From contig JAVGWX010000005.1 in the NCBI GenBank assembly GCA_036924085.1, positions 79,319,547 through 79,383,546 on the forward strand: a stretch of 64,000 bases of DNA. Reading direction: 5' to 3'. Shown piece by piece: positions 1-11,850 of the stretch. Within the stretch, counting starts at the first letter, position 1. Each line of letters opens with the position of its first letter. A program made the position numbers and the translations under genes. The notes beneath the pieces were generated by a model. It saw only the letters and a list, made by a program, of their open reading frames with translations, did not search any database and had not been told where the DNA came from. The DNA comes from Ariolimax columbianus. Taxonomy: Eukaryota; Mollusca; Gastropoda; Stylommatophora; Arionidae.

Positions 1-458
1 TAGATGTAGTATACATCATCAGTTAGTGGTAGACATTTGAATGTAGTTTTTAGGATTTCATGTTAGCCCTTTGTCAGATGTGGATAGTGGATAAAAGAGG
101 CCTCAAACATTCAAGGACATGTGGATATACTGTCCTGTCATTGTTGCAGTTTTATAGCAATGAATGAGCTAGAATTTTTTACTTGAAATGCACCAATTTG
201 TGGGAACATATTGAGATGATCCAGTGACCAGCTGCTTGCTGATGACACAGCTGTCGATTCACGGGCTGCAGAAGGTGATCATCGAATGATCAGAGCTGGT
301 ATGATTTTATGTTAAAGATTCTTTGCTGTACAAGCATCATTGATCAAATGTGTCACAATCGTACAAGAACAATGTAGTGACACCAATCACAAAGATAATA
401 ATATGGTAAGCACTCAGAAAGTATATACGTCAGTCAAGTAAATAAGATATTGCAAATG
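1..458. other. Left edge, no feature seen
   Basis: Unique-looking AT-rich sequence downstream of SPEN. Neither strand has a supported ORF, transposon motif or repeat. Confidence 0.5.
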
Positions 459-671
459 TTACATGAGTGAAACTAATTGGTTTCTGGGGTAGACCTTTGT
501 TACATGAGTGAAACTAATTGGTTTCTGGGGTAGATCTTTGTTACATGAGTGAAACTAATTGGTTTCTGGGGTAGATCTTTGTTGCATGAGTGAAACTTAT
601 TGGTTTCTTGTGTAGACCTTTGTTGCATGAGTGAAACTAACTGGTCTCTGGGGTAGACCTTCGTTGCATGA
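459..671. repeat. 41-bp minisatellite, about 5 copies
   Basis: The unit begins TTACATGAGTGAAACTAATT and recurs at 459, 500, 541, 582, 623 and 664 (partial). Copies 4-6 share a T-to-G change (TTGCATGAG). The minus-strand ORF here merely reads the repeat. Confidence 0.93.
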
Positions 672-876
672 ACAAGATTGTGTGCTGACATTTTGTTGCT
701 CACACTTGATTAGAAAATATGTGAGAATTGATATTAGGCTTATATCATACAAGTTACAGGTTGTTTGGACATTATGTTGTTTGAGTGAAGTCAGTATAAT
801 TCACGATTGCCTTTGGAGATTCAAAATTGTATTAGACTTATGTGACAGTTTACTTTGACTCTGTTTTGTGCAATGT

Positions 877-1350
877 GAAGCCATGCATAGTTTTGTGTGG
901 GTGAAGCCATGCATATTTTTGTGTGGGTGAAGTCATGCATAGTTGTGAGTGAAGTCATGCATAGTTTTGTGTGGGTGAAGTCATGCATAATTTTGTGTGG
1001 GTGAAGCCATGCATAATCTTGTGTGGGTGAAGTCATGCATAGTTGTGAGTGAAGTCATGCATAGTTTTGTGTGGGTGAAGCCATGCATAATCTTGTGTGG
1101 GTGAAGTCATGCATAGTTGTGAGTGAAGTCATGCATAGTTTTGTGTGGGTGAAGTCATGCATAATTTTGTGTGGGTGAAGCCATGCATAGTTTTGTGCTA
1201 GTGAAGCCATGCATAGTTTTGTGTGGGTGAAGCCATGCATAGTTTTGTGTGGGTGAAGCCATGCATAGTTTTGTGCTAGTGAAGCCATGCATAGTTTTGT
1301 GTGGGTGAAGCCATGCATAGTTTTGTGCTAGTGAAGCCATGCATAGTTTC
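877..1350. repeat. 22/26-bp minisatellite, about 19 copies
   Basis: Two interleaved unit types share GTGAAG(C/T)CATGCATA: a 26-bp form with GTTTTGTGTGGG and a 22-bp form with GTTGTGA. Some copies carry GTGCTA in place of GTGTGG. ORFs here are translations of the repeat. Confidence 0.93.
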
Positions 1351-4033
1351 AGTGGAGATTCCAAATGTACACACTGAGTGCAGCTGGTCATTAATCATGA
1401 CAGACCTTGAGTTCTAACAATTCTGAGAGGCTAAATGAACTTTCATGAACCATACTCTTTTCCATCTGCTTTAGGAGTCAGTACCTATAAGTGTGCCCAG
1501 AGTTCTGTGATGTTGATTGTTCATAACAAACATAGCATATGATTCATATTTTGTACTGATGCCTTGTACACCTACAGCAGAGCTGGTAACAAGTCTTTTG
1601 AGAAACCTGCCTAGGATTTGCATGTTGTTTGAACATTCCATTGTTGTGTGACTTTTCCATGTTTGGATAGTATTTCTAGGACTTTCTTTTAGCTCTTTAC
1701 AATCCCATCCATTGGGCATCAATGGCGCACAAATCAGTTGGTTACAGTCTGATTGAGTTATAATCTGTATCTGACAGGTGTTTAGCTTAGCAGCCACATT
1801 TCCATATTTAGACTGACCTAAAGTATGGTAGAATATCCTGCACATTTAGTCTAGAATTATTTCCGCCAGTTTTGTATTTACAAAGAAGTGAATTTTTAAT
1901 TTTGCGCATTCTGTGCAATGGATTTCGGACTTCATTGGCAGAGAAATTGACTTATTTGTTCAGACCAACCAATGATCATGTATCTGAATTAAAAATGGGA
2001 ATTCAATACTCTGACTGAGCCACAGAAGAAAGTGACTTTTGTATTGCTATTGGTCAAATAACGCAGAAATTCAACTCACCTGGTGAATACATCAAAAATG
2101 ACATTTAACACTTCATACTAATATATATATATATTCTATTATGTCATGGAAAATGTAATTATTATGTGTCTTTATTTCATAATTTTAGCTAAATTTGTTT
2201 AATATTAATGAATATTTAATTTTGACAAAAATTCTTTGACATTCAGAGTTGGGGACAGTTGCCGTATGCGATGGTAAGACACAAATTGATTTAAATTTGT
2301 CTGAACTGGAAAGAGTTCAAGCCAGAAGACTTCTGTGATCTACAGGTTTTACAACAGACCAAACACCATTCAGTAGGCAACTGCAAGAGACCGAAGCAGG
2401 CAACAGTCATTGACTTATTTAGATTAAATCAAGTTGACATCTGAGTGTGTTCAAAAGTAGAATATCCCAACATATGAAGGTCACTAGTACCATTCCTGGA
2501 CAACCTCTATGGAAATACTAAGCTGATGTCTTCTGTCATTAGAGACTCAAGTTGACATTTGAAGGTGAATAAAGGAGTACAGGCTCTATGTAAGATACCA
2601 ATGACCTGCTTTCATTAGATAGACTCAAGCTGACATTTGAAGGTGTACAAAGAAGCAGAAGAGCTGAAGGAGCCTTTTCCATGATCTTGTACACATTCAA
2701 ATGTTATATTGGTATACAGTTGAGTAGAGATGGTAGGAATCAATATGAGACCTTTGTCAGTATGAATCAGTTTGTGTTTTATCATCATTGTTCTTTATTG
2801 TATGCTCCAGCCAGGGCAAGCAGTCACCAGCTTGCAAGATGAATTATGCATACACCAAAGTATTCATGTTTTCTAAAGCAGTTTGTTTCACATGATGAGT
2901 TTGACATCTGTAGCAGAGTGTCCGTGTACTGCGATATGTGTGCCTTTTGGGTTGGCACAATCGCTTTCTGCAAGTCTTTCTTTGGGTTATCTCTCCCTAG
3001 CCCTTGGCTGTGACCGGACTGACTACATGCAAAGCAGTATATGGTTTGAAGTCAGCACTTTTCCATTTCTTAGATTAAGTACTGCTTGTGGTTTTCATAT
3101 ACTCAAAGCATGATTGCCCCTCTCATGTTTGCCCGTCTCCGAGAAGACCAGGAGCTGGTCGCTGTTAGAGGTTATGTATCATGTATGCACTATCATCCAA
3201 TGTGAGAGTACCCATTGCAGTACTATCATCCAATGGAAGAGTACCCATTGCAGTACTATCATCCTACTGAACCAAAGGAAAAAGTGAAGAGTTTGTGATT
3301 TCTGAACATTTATTCTGACTGTCAATGTTTCATGTTATTCTGACTGTCAACATTTCATGATGTTGAGGTAGTTTGTGTTTAGAAATATCGTTATCTTGGC
3401 TCATACCTGTTTTTGTTTTTTTGTGTTTGCATTTTCTGGATCATACAAATCAATAAAACGTGTCGTAGACGTTGGCGAAAGCGTTTTGTTGTTGATGCTG
3501 TAATGTCATATTATGGTTATGCTGTTTCTTTAGGAGTATACCAAAGAATGCTTATGTCTAAATACAATCCAGTGTTTTCTTGCTCAAAGTCTCACATTAC
3601 AATGGGGGTATGTTCCTGGAAACTCCTTATAAAAAGAAATCACCTAAAACAAATCCATTTTACGATGTATTTAAACGGGTTCAAGTTCATGACTTCTACA
3701 TATTTCTGGATCAAGTTCTAAATATTTCTAACCTTTTGGTCTATTGCTAACAATCTGTTTTAATTTAATTTGTTTTTGTATGCATTGTTATTTTTTCAAA
3801 TGTGTAAGTCTGAATTATTTTTAGTGAAATATACTACCTAATTAAAGCTTGTATCTGTTACATCAACACCAACAAAATGTAGGTCCAATATGCCAGTGGA
3901 TATCTTTACAGACAAAAATGAAGTGTTTGCTGCTTTGATATTTTCTTCCTCTTTTGTAGGATTTTTAAATACAATAACAGCTGGCATTTGTACTTACTTT
4001 TTACCATGGAACTGAGCTTCTAGTTAGGATTAA
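1351..4033. other. Downstream intergenic stretch with old repeat fragments
   Basis: No gene is supported. It contains a short AT run (~2120-2134) and one copy of an unclassified dispersed repeat (~1900-2250, see 14440). A very old 3' fragment of the I-like LINE (~2455-2570) reads LDNLYGN in the frame where the intact copy has LDKLYGS. There is also a small duplication around 3210-3265. ORFs of 76-124 codons look like chance. Confidence 0.5.
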
Positions 4034-4362
4034 TGTCACATGACTGTTGGGAGTAAACCAATGTCACATGACTGTTGGGAGTGGATCAATGTCATATGCC
4101 TGCTGGGAGTAAACCAATGTCAGCCGACTGTTGGGAGTAAACCAATGTCACATGACTGTTGGGAGTGGATCAATGGCATATGCCTGCTGGGAGTGGATCA
4201 ATGGCATATGCCTGTTGGGAGTAAACCAATGTCAGCCGACTGTTGGGAGTCGATCAATGGCATATGCCTGCTGGGAGTGGATCAATGGCATATGCCTGCT
4301 GGGAGTAAACCAATGTCAGCCGACTGTTGGGAGTAAACCAATGTCATATGCCTGCTGGGAGT
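4034..4362. repeat. 28-bp minisatellite, about 12 copies
   Basis: The unit GGGAGTAAACCAATGTCACA plus TGACTGTT alternates among three variants (GTAAACCAATGTCACATGAC, GTGGATCAATGGCATATGCC, GTAAACCAATGTCAGCCGAC). This suggests a higher-order pattern. It abuts a SINE-like fragment at 4345-4540. Confidence 0.93.
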
Positions 4363-4540
4363 GCGTTGCACTGTGGTTTTTATGTTGCGCCTGTCGGCCC
4401 AGTGCATCCGACTTCAGCATGCATTTTATGTAAGGGTCTGCTTCCTCCTGCATTTACTAAGGGTTTGCTTCTCCGGGGTAATGGCCGGTACTGTGATATT
4501 GATCGAACTCAGGACCTGCGGATTGTGAGCCGTGTCACAT
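4345..4540 (-). mobile_element. Diverged SINE fragments
   Basis: 4345-4440 is similar to the GAA-tailed SINE family seen at 12905, 14627, 17233 and 31537: the segment with CATCCGACTTCAGCA followed by GCATTTT. The next 80 bases contain ATCGAACTCAGGACC, which is a tRNA B-box-like sequence on the minus strand. Both parts are eroded and their boundaries are unclear. Confidence 0.5.
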
Positions 4541-4604
4541 GACTGATGTGAGTGCTGTCTGTAGCTCCAAGAATACCTTAAAATCCTTTTTGTGCTGTAC
4601 TTGC

Positions 4605-4805
4605 TTGATGTTTGTTTGTTAACCAGCATTGACATGGTGTTTGTTTGTTTGTTTGTTAACCAGCATTGGCTTGGTGTTTGTTTGTTTGTTAACCAGCATT
4701 GGCTTGGTCTTTGTATGTTAATTAGCATTGGCTTGGTCTTTGTTTGTTAACCACCATTGGCTTGGTCTTTGTTTAACCATCATTAGCCTGGTGTTTCATA
4801 ACCAG
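4605..4805. repeat. About 30-bp degenerate minisatellite with GTTT runs
   Basis: The unit contains TTGTTAACCAGCATTGGCTT, with a variable number of GTTT steps. There are about six copies. Confidence 0.8.
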
Positions 4806-5008
4806 CATTGGTCCAATTGTTTCTCACAACAATGGCTGAGCATGACTAGCAGTTCAGTGATGTCCTCAGCTTGAGTATAGCTCAATACAATGGCTGGCCA
4901 GAATGTACTTATGGTAAATTTGGCAATGTTTATAAAAGCCTATCCATCATAAACCAAACCAGTCTACAATGAGACATATACTATAATGATACAAATAATA
5001 CTCATATT

Positions 5009-5290
5009 AACGTTTTTATACTGGTTTAGATTACTCTGCAGAGTCTGTAAACAACCAGTTTCTTTTACTACATTTTCTTTCTCTAAAATCTATGTGCATC
5101 CAGTCTATTCTTAATTGCATTAATTGTCCCTGCCTCCATTACTTCCTGTAGCAATGCATTCACCACTGACTAAAAAAATATTCCCTAATATCTAATCTGG
5201 ACCTTTCTTTAGTTAATTTGTAGCCTATGCCCTCTTGTTCTTGTATGTGGTTGTATATTGAAAAACTTGTTATAGTCTAATTATATCATA
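5009..5290 (-). mobile_element. Inverted 3' fragment of the CR1-like LINE
   Basis: Read on the minus strand, this closely parallels the end of the LINE at 8165-8400: shared AATTAACTAAAGA, GTCCAGATTAGATATTAGG, GAATGCATTGC and AAACTGGTTGT. It includes the same 3' end near CCAGTATAAA. It is a 5'-truncated copy in the opposite orientation, about 1 kb from the longer copy. Confidence 0.85.
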
Positions 5291-5604
5291 TGTGGAGTCA
5301 ATACATTTTCATTAAAAATAACAGTTGAATTTTTACAGAGATCTATTTTGTAGCATGCTAGAAGTTTTAATTCAATTTATTGGAGCAATGACAACAATCT
5401 CCATGACAAATATATTGTAAGTACTCTGAGAACACATACACCAGATAACAGAAACAAAGTGAAGCAATGTGGATTCAAACCACCAGGAGACAGATGTGCT
5501 TTACTAGATTTAGATAACCAAACCGGATGCCACTAAGTTTCCATTCTGCTCGTCACACACAACAGAGGGAGCATACAGACACAAAAACTATGTCCACTCC
5601 ACAT

Positions 5605-6018
5605 TCTCTATTAGCTTGAGGATGACTGACATACACACATTCTCTCTTAGCTGGACGGTCACAAATACACATTCTCTATTAGCTTGAGGATGACTGACAT
5701 ACACACATTCTCTCTTAGCTGGACGGTCACAAATACACATTCTCTATTAGCTTGAGGATGACTGACATACACACATTCTCTCTTAGCTGGACGGTCACAA
5801 ATACACATTCTCTATTAGCTGGAGGGTCACAGACACACATTCTCTATTACCTTGAGGGTCACAGACAAATACACATTCTGTATTAGGTTGAGGGTCACAG
5901 ACAAATACACATTCTCTATTAGCTGGAGGGTCACAGACACACATTCTCTATTAGCTTGAGGGTCACAGACAAACACACATTCTCCATTAGCTTGAGGGTC
6001 ACAGACAAACACACATTC
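5605..6018. repeat. 36-bp minisatellite, left block
   Basis: The unit ATTCTCTATTAGCTTGAGGG plus TCACAGACAAACACAC has 32-36-bp variants, about 12 copies. The same unit resumes at 8405 after a LINE, so the LINE split one array or array growth occurred on both sides. Confidence 0.93.
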
Positions 6019-6380
6019 AAGATATTGTTGGAGGAACAGATGTTGAACAGGAGTGGGAAAGTTTTAAAACAGTTCCAGAAACGCTAAATGAGTAATGTGT
6101 TCCATGTAGGGAGGTGAACCCCAAGCGTAAAAAGTATATCTAGATTTGTAGTTAAATGTAGAAGAGCTAAAAATAAAACATGGAAAAAAAGTCTGGTAAA
6201 TCAAAAGAAACATATTTAAAATATTTGGACAAACAGGACATATCCCAGAAAGTGAATAAAACAGCAAAAATAGGGTTTGAAAAAAAACTTTCTCAGAGGA
6301 TCAAGACTGATAGTAAAAGCTTCTTCTCTTATGTTAGAAATAAACAAAAAATGAAAGACAAAGTAGGCCTTTTCATAGAC

Positions 6381-6635
6381 AGTAAAGTAAAGTATCCCAT
6401 AGCATTACTGCCGTAGGGGTGTGAAATGTTAGGGATCTCACATTTCAAAGGCTCGGCTATATGAGGGCGGTAGCCATCTCCTCTCCCTCGCCGCTTTTAC
6501 TTCCCGGACTGAACCGGTACCCATTTAAGGCTGGGTCGACCCGGGAGCCATTGCGGTCTGAAAAAACATTACCGCCTCAACTGGGGAATGAACCCAGGAT
6601 CACTCAGATGCGAAGCCAGTGCGCTATGTACAGGG
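6381..6635 (-). mobile_element. tRNA-derived SINE inserted in the CR1-like LINE
   Basis: LINE coding sequence breaks after FIDS and resumes at GKIIIENRKAAN. The insert, read on the minus strand, starts with a tRNA-like head: A-box-like TAGCGCACTGGC and B-box GGTTCATTCCC (rc of 6584-6594). Then come AAATGGGTACCGG and a TTTAC-type tail. The AAATGGGTACC core also appears near 62170. A 4-base ACAG at both ends may be part of a target duplication, which is weak. Confidence 0.75.
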
Positions 6636-7105
6636 AAAATAATAATTGAGAATAGGAAGGCAGCTAATCTACTCAATCAGTACTTTGGCAGAGTCTACAC
6701 AAAAGAGGACTGCTCCAAGATCCCAGAGCCTATAGATATTTTTCAAAGAGACATGGATACAGTGGGATTAAGATCAATGTGTATTACAGAGAAAATGGTT
6801 TTTAAATAAATTGAAGAGGTTGAAAGTGGATAAATGTCCATGTCAAGATGGTATTCATCCAAAATTGCTGCTTGAAATTAGAGACCAACTAGCAAAACCA
6901 TTGGCTATATTATGTTCTCAATCATTTGCAAAAGGGATTGTTCCATGGGATTGGAAAGATGCAGGAGTGATCCCCTTATTCAGAAATGGCAAAAAATCAG
7001 ATCCAGCAAATTATAGACTGGTAAGTTTAGCGACCATAGTCTGTAAATTGTTAGTCAATAATCAAAGAAAACATTGTAATGCATTTAGACAAATTTAATC
7101 TAATT

Positions 7106-7147
7106 TGAAATGACGTTTGACAGCGTACGAAGAAGAAGAAGAAAAAG
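7106..7147 (+). mobile_element. 42-bp micro-insertion of I-like LINE 3' tail
   Basis: The segment holds GACGTTTGACAGCGTACGAA followed by GAA repeats. This is the same 3' terminus as the LINE ending at 60810. It is flanked by a 9-bp direct repeat AATCTAATT (7097-7105 and 7148-7156), as expected for target-primed reverse transcription that stopped almost at once. Confidence 0.85.
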
Positions 7148-8404
7148 AATCTAATTAGAAATAGTCAGCATGGTTTTACTAGAGGGAGATCATGCTTGAC
7201 AAATCTATTAGAATTAATGGAGGAGGTTACTAAAATGATAGATGGAGGGGAGCCAGTGGATGTTATTTATCTTGATTTTGCTAAGGTCTTTGATAGAGTA
7301 CCTCATCAAAGATTATTTCAAAGTTAAAATCACATGGAATAGGTGGGGAAGTTGTCAAATGAATAGAAAAATGGTTAACGGGAAGAAGGCTGGTCAAATG
7401 AATAGCAAAATGGTTAACGGGAAGAAGGCTGAGGGTGGGCATAAATTAAGGAGTACTCTGAGTGGAGTGAAGTGAAAAGTGGAGTGCCACAGGGCTCGGT
7501 ATTGGGACCAATTTTGTTCTTGATATATATATAAACGATTTGGACATTGATATGGGATTCATGATTGCAAAATTTGCTGACACAAAACTATGCAGTAGTG
7601 TCTCATCTAAAGCAGAAGTGATATATTGAGGTCAGATTTAGATAATTCGAGAATGGTCTGTAAGCTGGCAAATGGGGTTTAATGTAGATAAATGTAGTCA
7701 TCCCCATGGGTAGATCCAATATGGAACATAATTACAGAATGGGAGATAACAATATTAAAAATATAGATAAGGAAAGGGACCTAGGGGTTATAATAGATCA
7801 TACAGGTAAGGTGAGTGAGCAAGTTTAGTTAGCAGTGAAAAAGGCAAATGCAATGTTAGGTATGATAACAAGAAATATTAAAGATAGGAGCAAGGAAGTG
7901 ATAGTCAAACTATAAGCATTAGTTAGCCCTAGATTGGAGTACTGTGTACAGGTGTGGAGTCCTGATCATAAAGGGGATATAAACATGCTGGAAAGGATAC
8001 TAAAAAGAGTGACAAAGCTGATAGTGGGATTCCAGAATTAGTTATGAGGAAAGACTCGGGGGGAAAAACCGACCTACAGTGTCTAGAAGAGAGAAGAATT
8101 CGTGGTGACTTAATACGGGTTTATAAGATGATCTGAGGAATGGATAAATTAGATTAACAAGTTTTTTTTAAAAATACAGCCACCCACAAGAAGGCATAGC
8201 TACGAATTAACTAAAGAGATGTCCAGATTAGATATTAGGAAATATTTGATTAGTCAAGAGAGTGATGAATGCATTGCCACAGGAGGTAGTGGAGACAGGG
8301 ACAGTTAAGAATAAATTGGATGTGCATAGCGTTTAGAGCAAGGTGATGTAAATGAAACTGGTTGTATGCAGAGTCTTCTAAAACAGTATAAAGATGTTTA
8401 GTTA

Positions 8405-9435
8405 AGTTATTCTCTATTCGCTTGTGGGTTACAAACACACATTCTCCATTAGATTTAGGGTCACAAACACACATTCTCTATTAGCTTGTGGATCACAGAC
8501 AAACACACATTCTCCATTAGCTTGAGGGTCACAAACACACATTCTCTATTAGCTTGAGGGTCACAGACACACATTCTCTAATAGCTTGAAGTCACAAACA
8601 CACATTCTCTATTTGCTTGTGGGTTACAGACAAACACACATTCTCTATTAGCTTGTGGGTTACAGACAAACACACATTCTCTATTAGCTTGTGGATCACA
8701 GACAAACACACATTCTCTATTAGCTTTGACAGTCACAGACAAACACACATTCTCTATTAGCTTGTGGATCACAGACAAACACACATTCTCTATTAGCTTT
8801 GACAGTCACAGACAAACACACATTCTCTATTAGCTTGTGGATCACAGACAAACACACATTCTCCATTAGCTTGAGGGTCACAAACACACATTCTCTATTA
8901 GCTTGTGGGTCACAGACACACATTCTCTATTTGCTTGTGGGTTACAGACAAACACACATTCTCTATTAGCTTGTGGGTCACAGACAAACACACATTCTCT
9001 ATTAGCTTGTGGGTTACAGACAAACACACATTCTCTATTAGCTTTGACAGTCACAGACAAACACACATTCTCTATTAGCTTGTGGGTCACAGACAAACAC
9101 ACATTCTCTTTTAGCTTGTGGGTCACAAACACACATTCTCTATTAGCTTGTGGGTCACAGACAAACACACATTCTCTATTAGCTTGTGGGTCACAGACAA
9201 ATACACATTCTGTATTAGGTTGAGGGTCACAGAAAAACACATATTCTCTATTAGCTTGAGGGTCACAGACAAACACACATTCTGTATTAGGTTGAGGGTC
9301 ACAGAAAAACACATATTCTCTATTAGCTTGAGGGTCACAGACAAACACACATTCTCTATTACCTTGACGATCACAGACAAACACACATTCTCTATTAGCT
9401 TTGAGGGTCAGAAACACACATTCTCTATTAGTTTG
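8405..9435. repeat. 36-bp minisatellite, right block, about 29 copies
   Basis: Same family as 5605-6018: CACATTCTCTATTAGCTTG, (T/A)GGGTCACAGACAAACA. Variants with TTTGACAGTCACAG and AGAAAAACACATA occur in runs, indicating block duplications. The long ORFs on both strands are translations of the repeat. Confidence 0.94.
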
Positions 9436-9653
9436 AAAGCAACATGAAAAAGTTTCTGGGTTTGTACACACGCAATCTCCATTTCAAGGTACCCAAACAC
9501 ACATTCCCCACTCAAAACAATAGCATTATCAAACCCAAACAAGTACCTCAGATTAATTTTTTTTTAAAACATCAAATAGGAAAATCAAACTTCAAGAAGT
9601 ACATTAAACTCAAACAAGAACACATCTGTATTGTTTATATTTTGCTCTTCATG

Positions 9654-9659
9654 TTTATT
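9654..9659 (-). terminator. Candidate distal poly(A) signal AATAAA
   Basis: Reads AATAAA on the minus strand, within AGTCAATAAACATG. Downstream in transcription is a GT-rich stretch (GATGTGTTCTTGTTTG), as expected for a cleavage-factor element. Competing signals exist at 10638-10643 and 11794-11799. Confidence 0.4.
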
Positions 9660-10892
9660 GACTTTAAGAATTACTCATAAACAAACAACAACAAACGATG
9701 TATCATCTATAACATAATGACATTTTTATGTCCATTTCTGACATTGGATAAATCAAGACGAAACAAAAAAACATTGGTACACAAAAATACACATTAATGC
9801 CTCACTTCTTTTCTCTCTGTTTTCTATTTTTTTTTTAAATTTTCTATTTTTTACATTTTTAAAATAGAGAATAAATATTTTCACAAATCTGCAAATGGTG
9901 ATGACCCTACGACGGCCATACGGAACAACAAAATGAGGTGAAATGACCAGAGAAGGAGCCAACGATATAATGATGCAGTGGATGAGTGCTATATGTACAG
10001 GGCCTGGTAGTGATGTGCTAACAGTGGTATGTGACAACATCATAATGGTTTCATAAACAGCAGCAGCTCAGTCGGAGACATCGCTCTCCACATCCAAGAG
10101 AAGGGTGCGAGATCCCGCTCTGCGGGCTCAATCTTGAGATATATATATAATATGTATATATAAATAATATACGAGCTTTATATTTACGCGTATGCTACAA
10201 GCGAAGATATCTGGCCGACTCCTGTACAATATATTCACACCTATTTACATGCTGAATAGAAGCTATGATAATAACCACATATATTTTTGTCTCTAAGTAT
10301 CTCAGAATCAAACAACAAAACAGACAAAGAAAAGAACCAACCCTTCATATATCATCAACAAAACTCAGTGACAATCTCTGTGTACAATATACATCTATAT
10401 TACAAGGAAGTGCTGTCACCATTTCACGTACAAGCATCTGTGTCACATGCCCAATACACAACTGGCTATTTGGGGAGCAGTGGACTCAGCTTGAATTCAT
10501 GACAGGAAAACAAAAGCTGTAGAGCTTAGTGCTCCATCTTATTGACTTTCAATGTTCATATGCATAAACTCAGGCAACCACATTCAATAAATCTTTCACA
10601 CATTTCAATAGCCAGTGCCAGCAAGGTCAAGCTAGGTTTTATTCTCATTTCATGAATCTCATACAATTATAAGAACATGAGCATCATACAAACAGTCATG
10701 TGAATCTCATACAAATAATATCAACAATAAACATACTCACCTAAACATACAATCATGTACACTTGACACACTCACAAACATCGTAAATTTTCATACAGAA
10801 TGTACATTTAACTCATAATCATTATACAATCACACACACACACAGCATACAATCAATCACAAAAGTTCATATCATACATTGTACATACCTTA

Positions 10893-11155
10893 ACTCACAA
10901 ACATCATAAATGATCACACAATTATACGTACCTCTAACTCACAAACATCAAAAATGATCACACAATTATACGTACCTCTAACTCACAAACATCAAAAATG
11001 ATCACACAATTATACGTACCTCTAACTCACAAACATCAAAAATGATCACACAATTATATGTACCTCTAACTCACAAATAGCATAAAAATGATCACACAAT
11101 TATACGTACCTCTAACTCACAAACATCAAAAATGATCACACAATTATATGTACAC
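10893..11155. repeat. 44-bp tandem repeat inside putative 3' UTR, about 6 copies
   Basis: The unit ACTCACAAACATCAAAAATG plus ATCACACAATTATACGTACC plus TCTA has copies starting 10893, 10937 and so on. If the 3' UTR reaches 9.6 kb, these copies are transcribed in SPEN mRNA. Confidence 0.92.
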
Positions 11156-11332
11156 CTCACTTCTACAAAACACAAACCTAATAGAATCACAAAAATTCAG
11201 TGCACTCATACAAACTTAATGCAATTATAAAATCTCATACAATATTCACACAATCGTCACACCATCATAAAAGATCACACACAATATGAATGAAGACGAG
11301 ACATAATAACAACAACAGTAAGATCACACAAA

Positions 11333-11850
11333 AATATTGATGTGTCATTTGTAATGATGAAAATCCTGAATCTCACCAGAGTTCAAGAATCCGGGAAAAA
11401 GTTCATGTATCAGATAATGATGAAAATCTTGAGCTCAAGAATCTATGAATTAGTTCCTGCTAGGGAGAACTATTGATGAGAGTCCTGAGCCCAAGATCTA
11501 CAAATTAGTTCCTGTTAGGGAGATCTATTGATGAAAATCCTGAATTTCAATAATATATGAAAATGTTCCTGCCACAGATAATGATGAAAATCCTGAATCT
11601 CTTCTCAGAGCTCAAGAATATATTAATAAATTCCTGCCACATGTGTGTGATTTACAATCATGAAAATGTTGAATCTCATCACAGAACTGATGAATATATG
11701 AATCATCATACTGCGAGAGCTAATGATGTACGATGAATAAGTTCCAGCCACAGATATGATGAAAATCCTGAATTTCTTCTCAGATCTCAAGAATTTATTG
11801 AAACTACTGATGAAAATCCTGAATCTCACCTCATAAACAAATTACTGCCA
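11333..11850. repeat. Degenerate repeat around ATGATGAAAATCCTGAATCT
   Basis: A loose array of units about 55-115 bp long shares GATGAAAATCCTGAATCTC, followed by CAAGAAT and TTCCTGCCACAGATA. Age and length variation make the period unclear. Confidence 0.75.

Larger units (their letters stand above)
6019..8404 (+). mobile_element. Decayed CR1/Rex1-like non-LTR retrotransposon
   Basis: Broken reading frames show the usual order. First is a pre-RT segment (DIVGG, EQEWESF, then IGFEKKLSQRIKTDSKSFFSYVR). RT motifs follow (DGIHPKLL, IPLFRNGKKSDPANYRLVSL, HGFTRGRSC, VIYLDFAKVFDRVPHQ, SGVPQGSVLGPILF), then the C-terminal end (RLEYCVQVWSPDHKGDINML, RLDIRKYLISQ). The catalytic FADD reads FADT, and there are many stops and frameshifts, so it is dead. 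It is interrupted by a SINE (~6381-6635), a 42-bp LINE tail (7106-7147) and a short internal duplication near 7365-7430. Clade assignment is by motif memory only. Confidence 0.88.

Noticed and set aside
3413..3721. 102-codon plus ORF
   Set aside because: AT-rich, no motif, no splice or homology support; length is within chance expectation.
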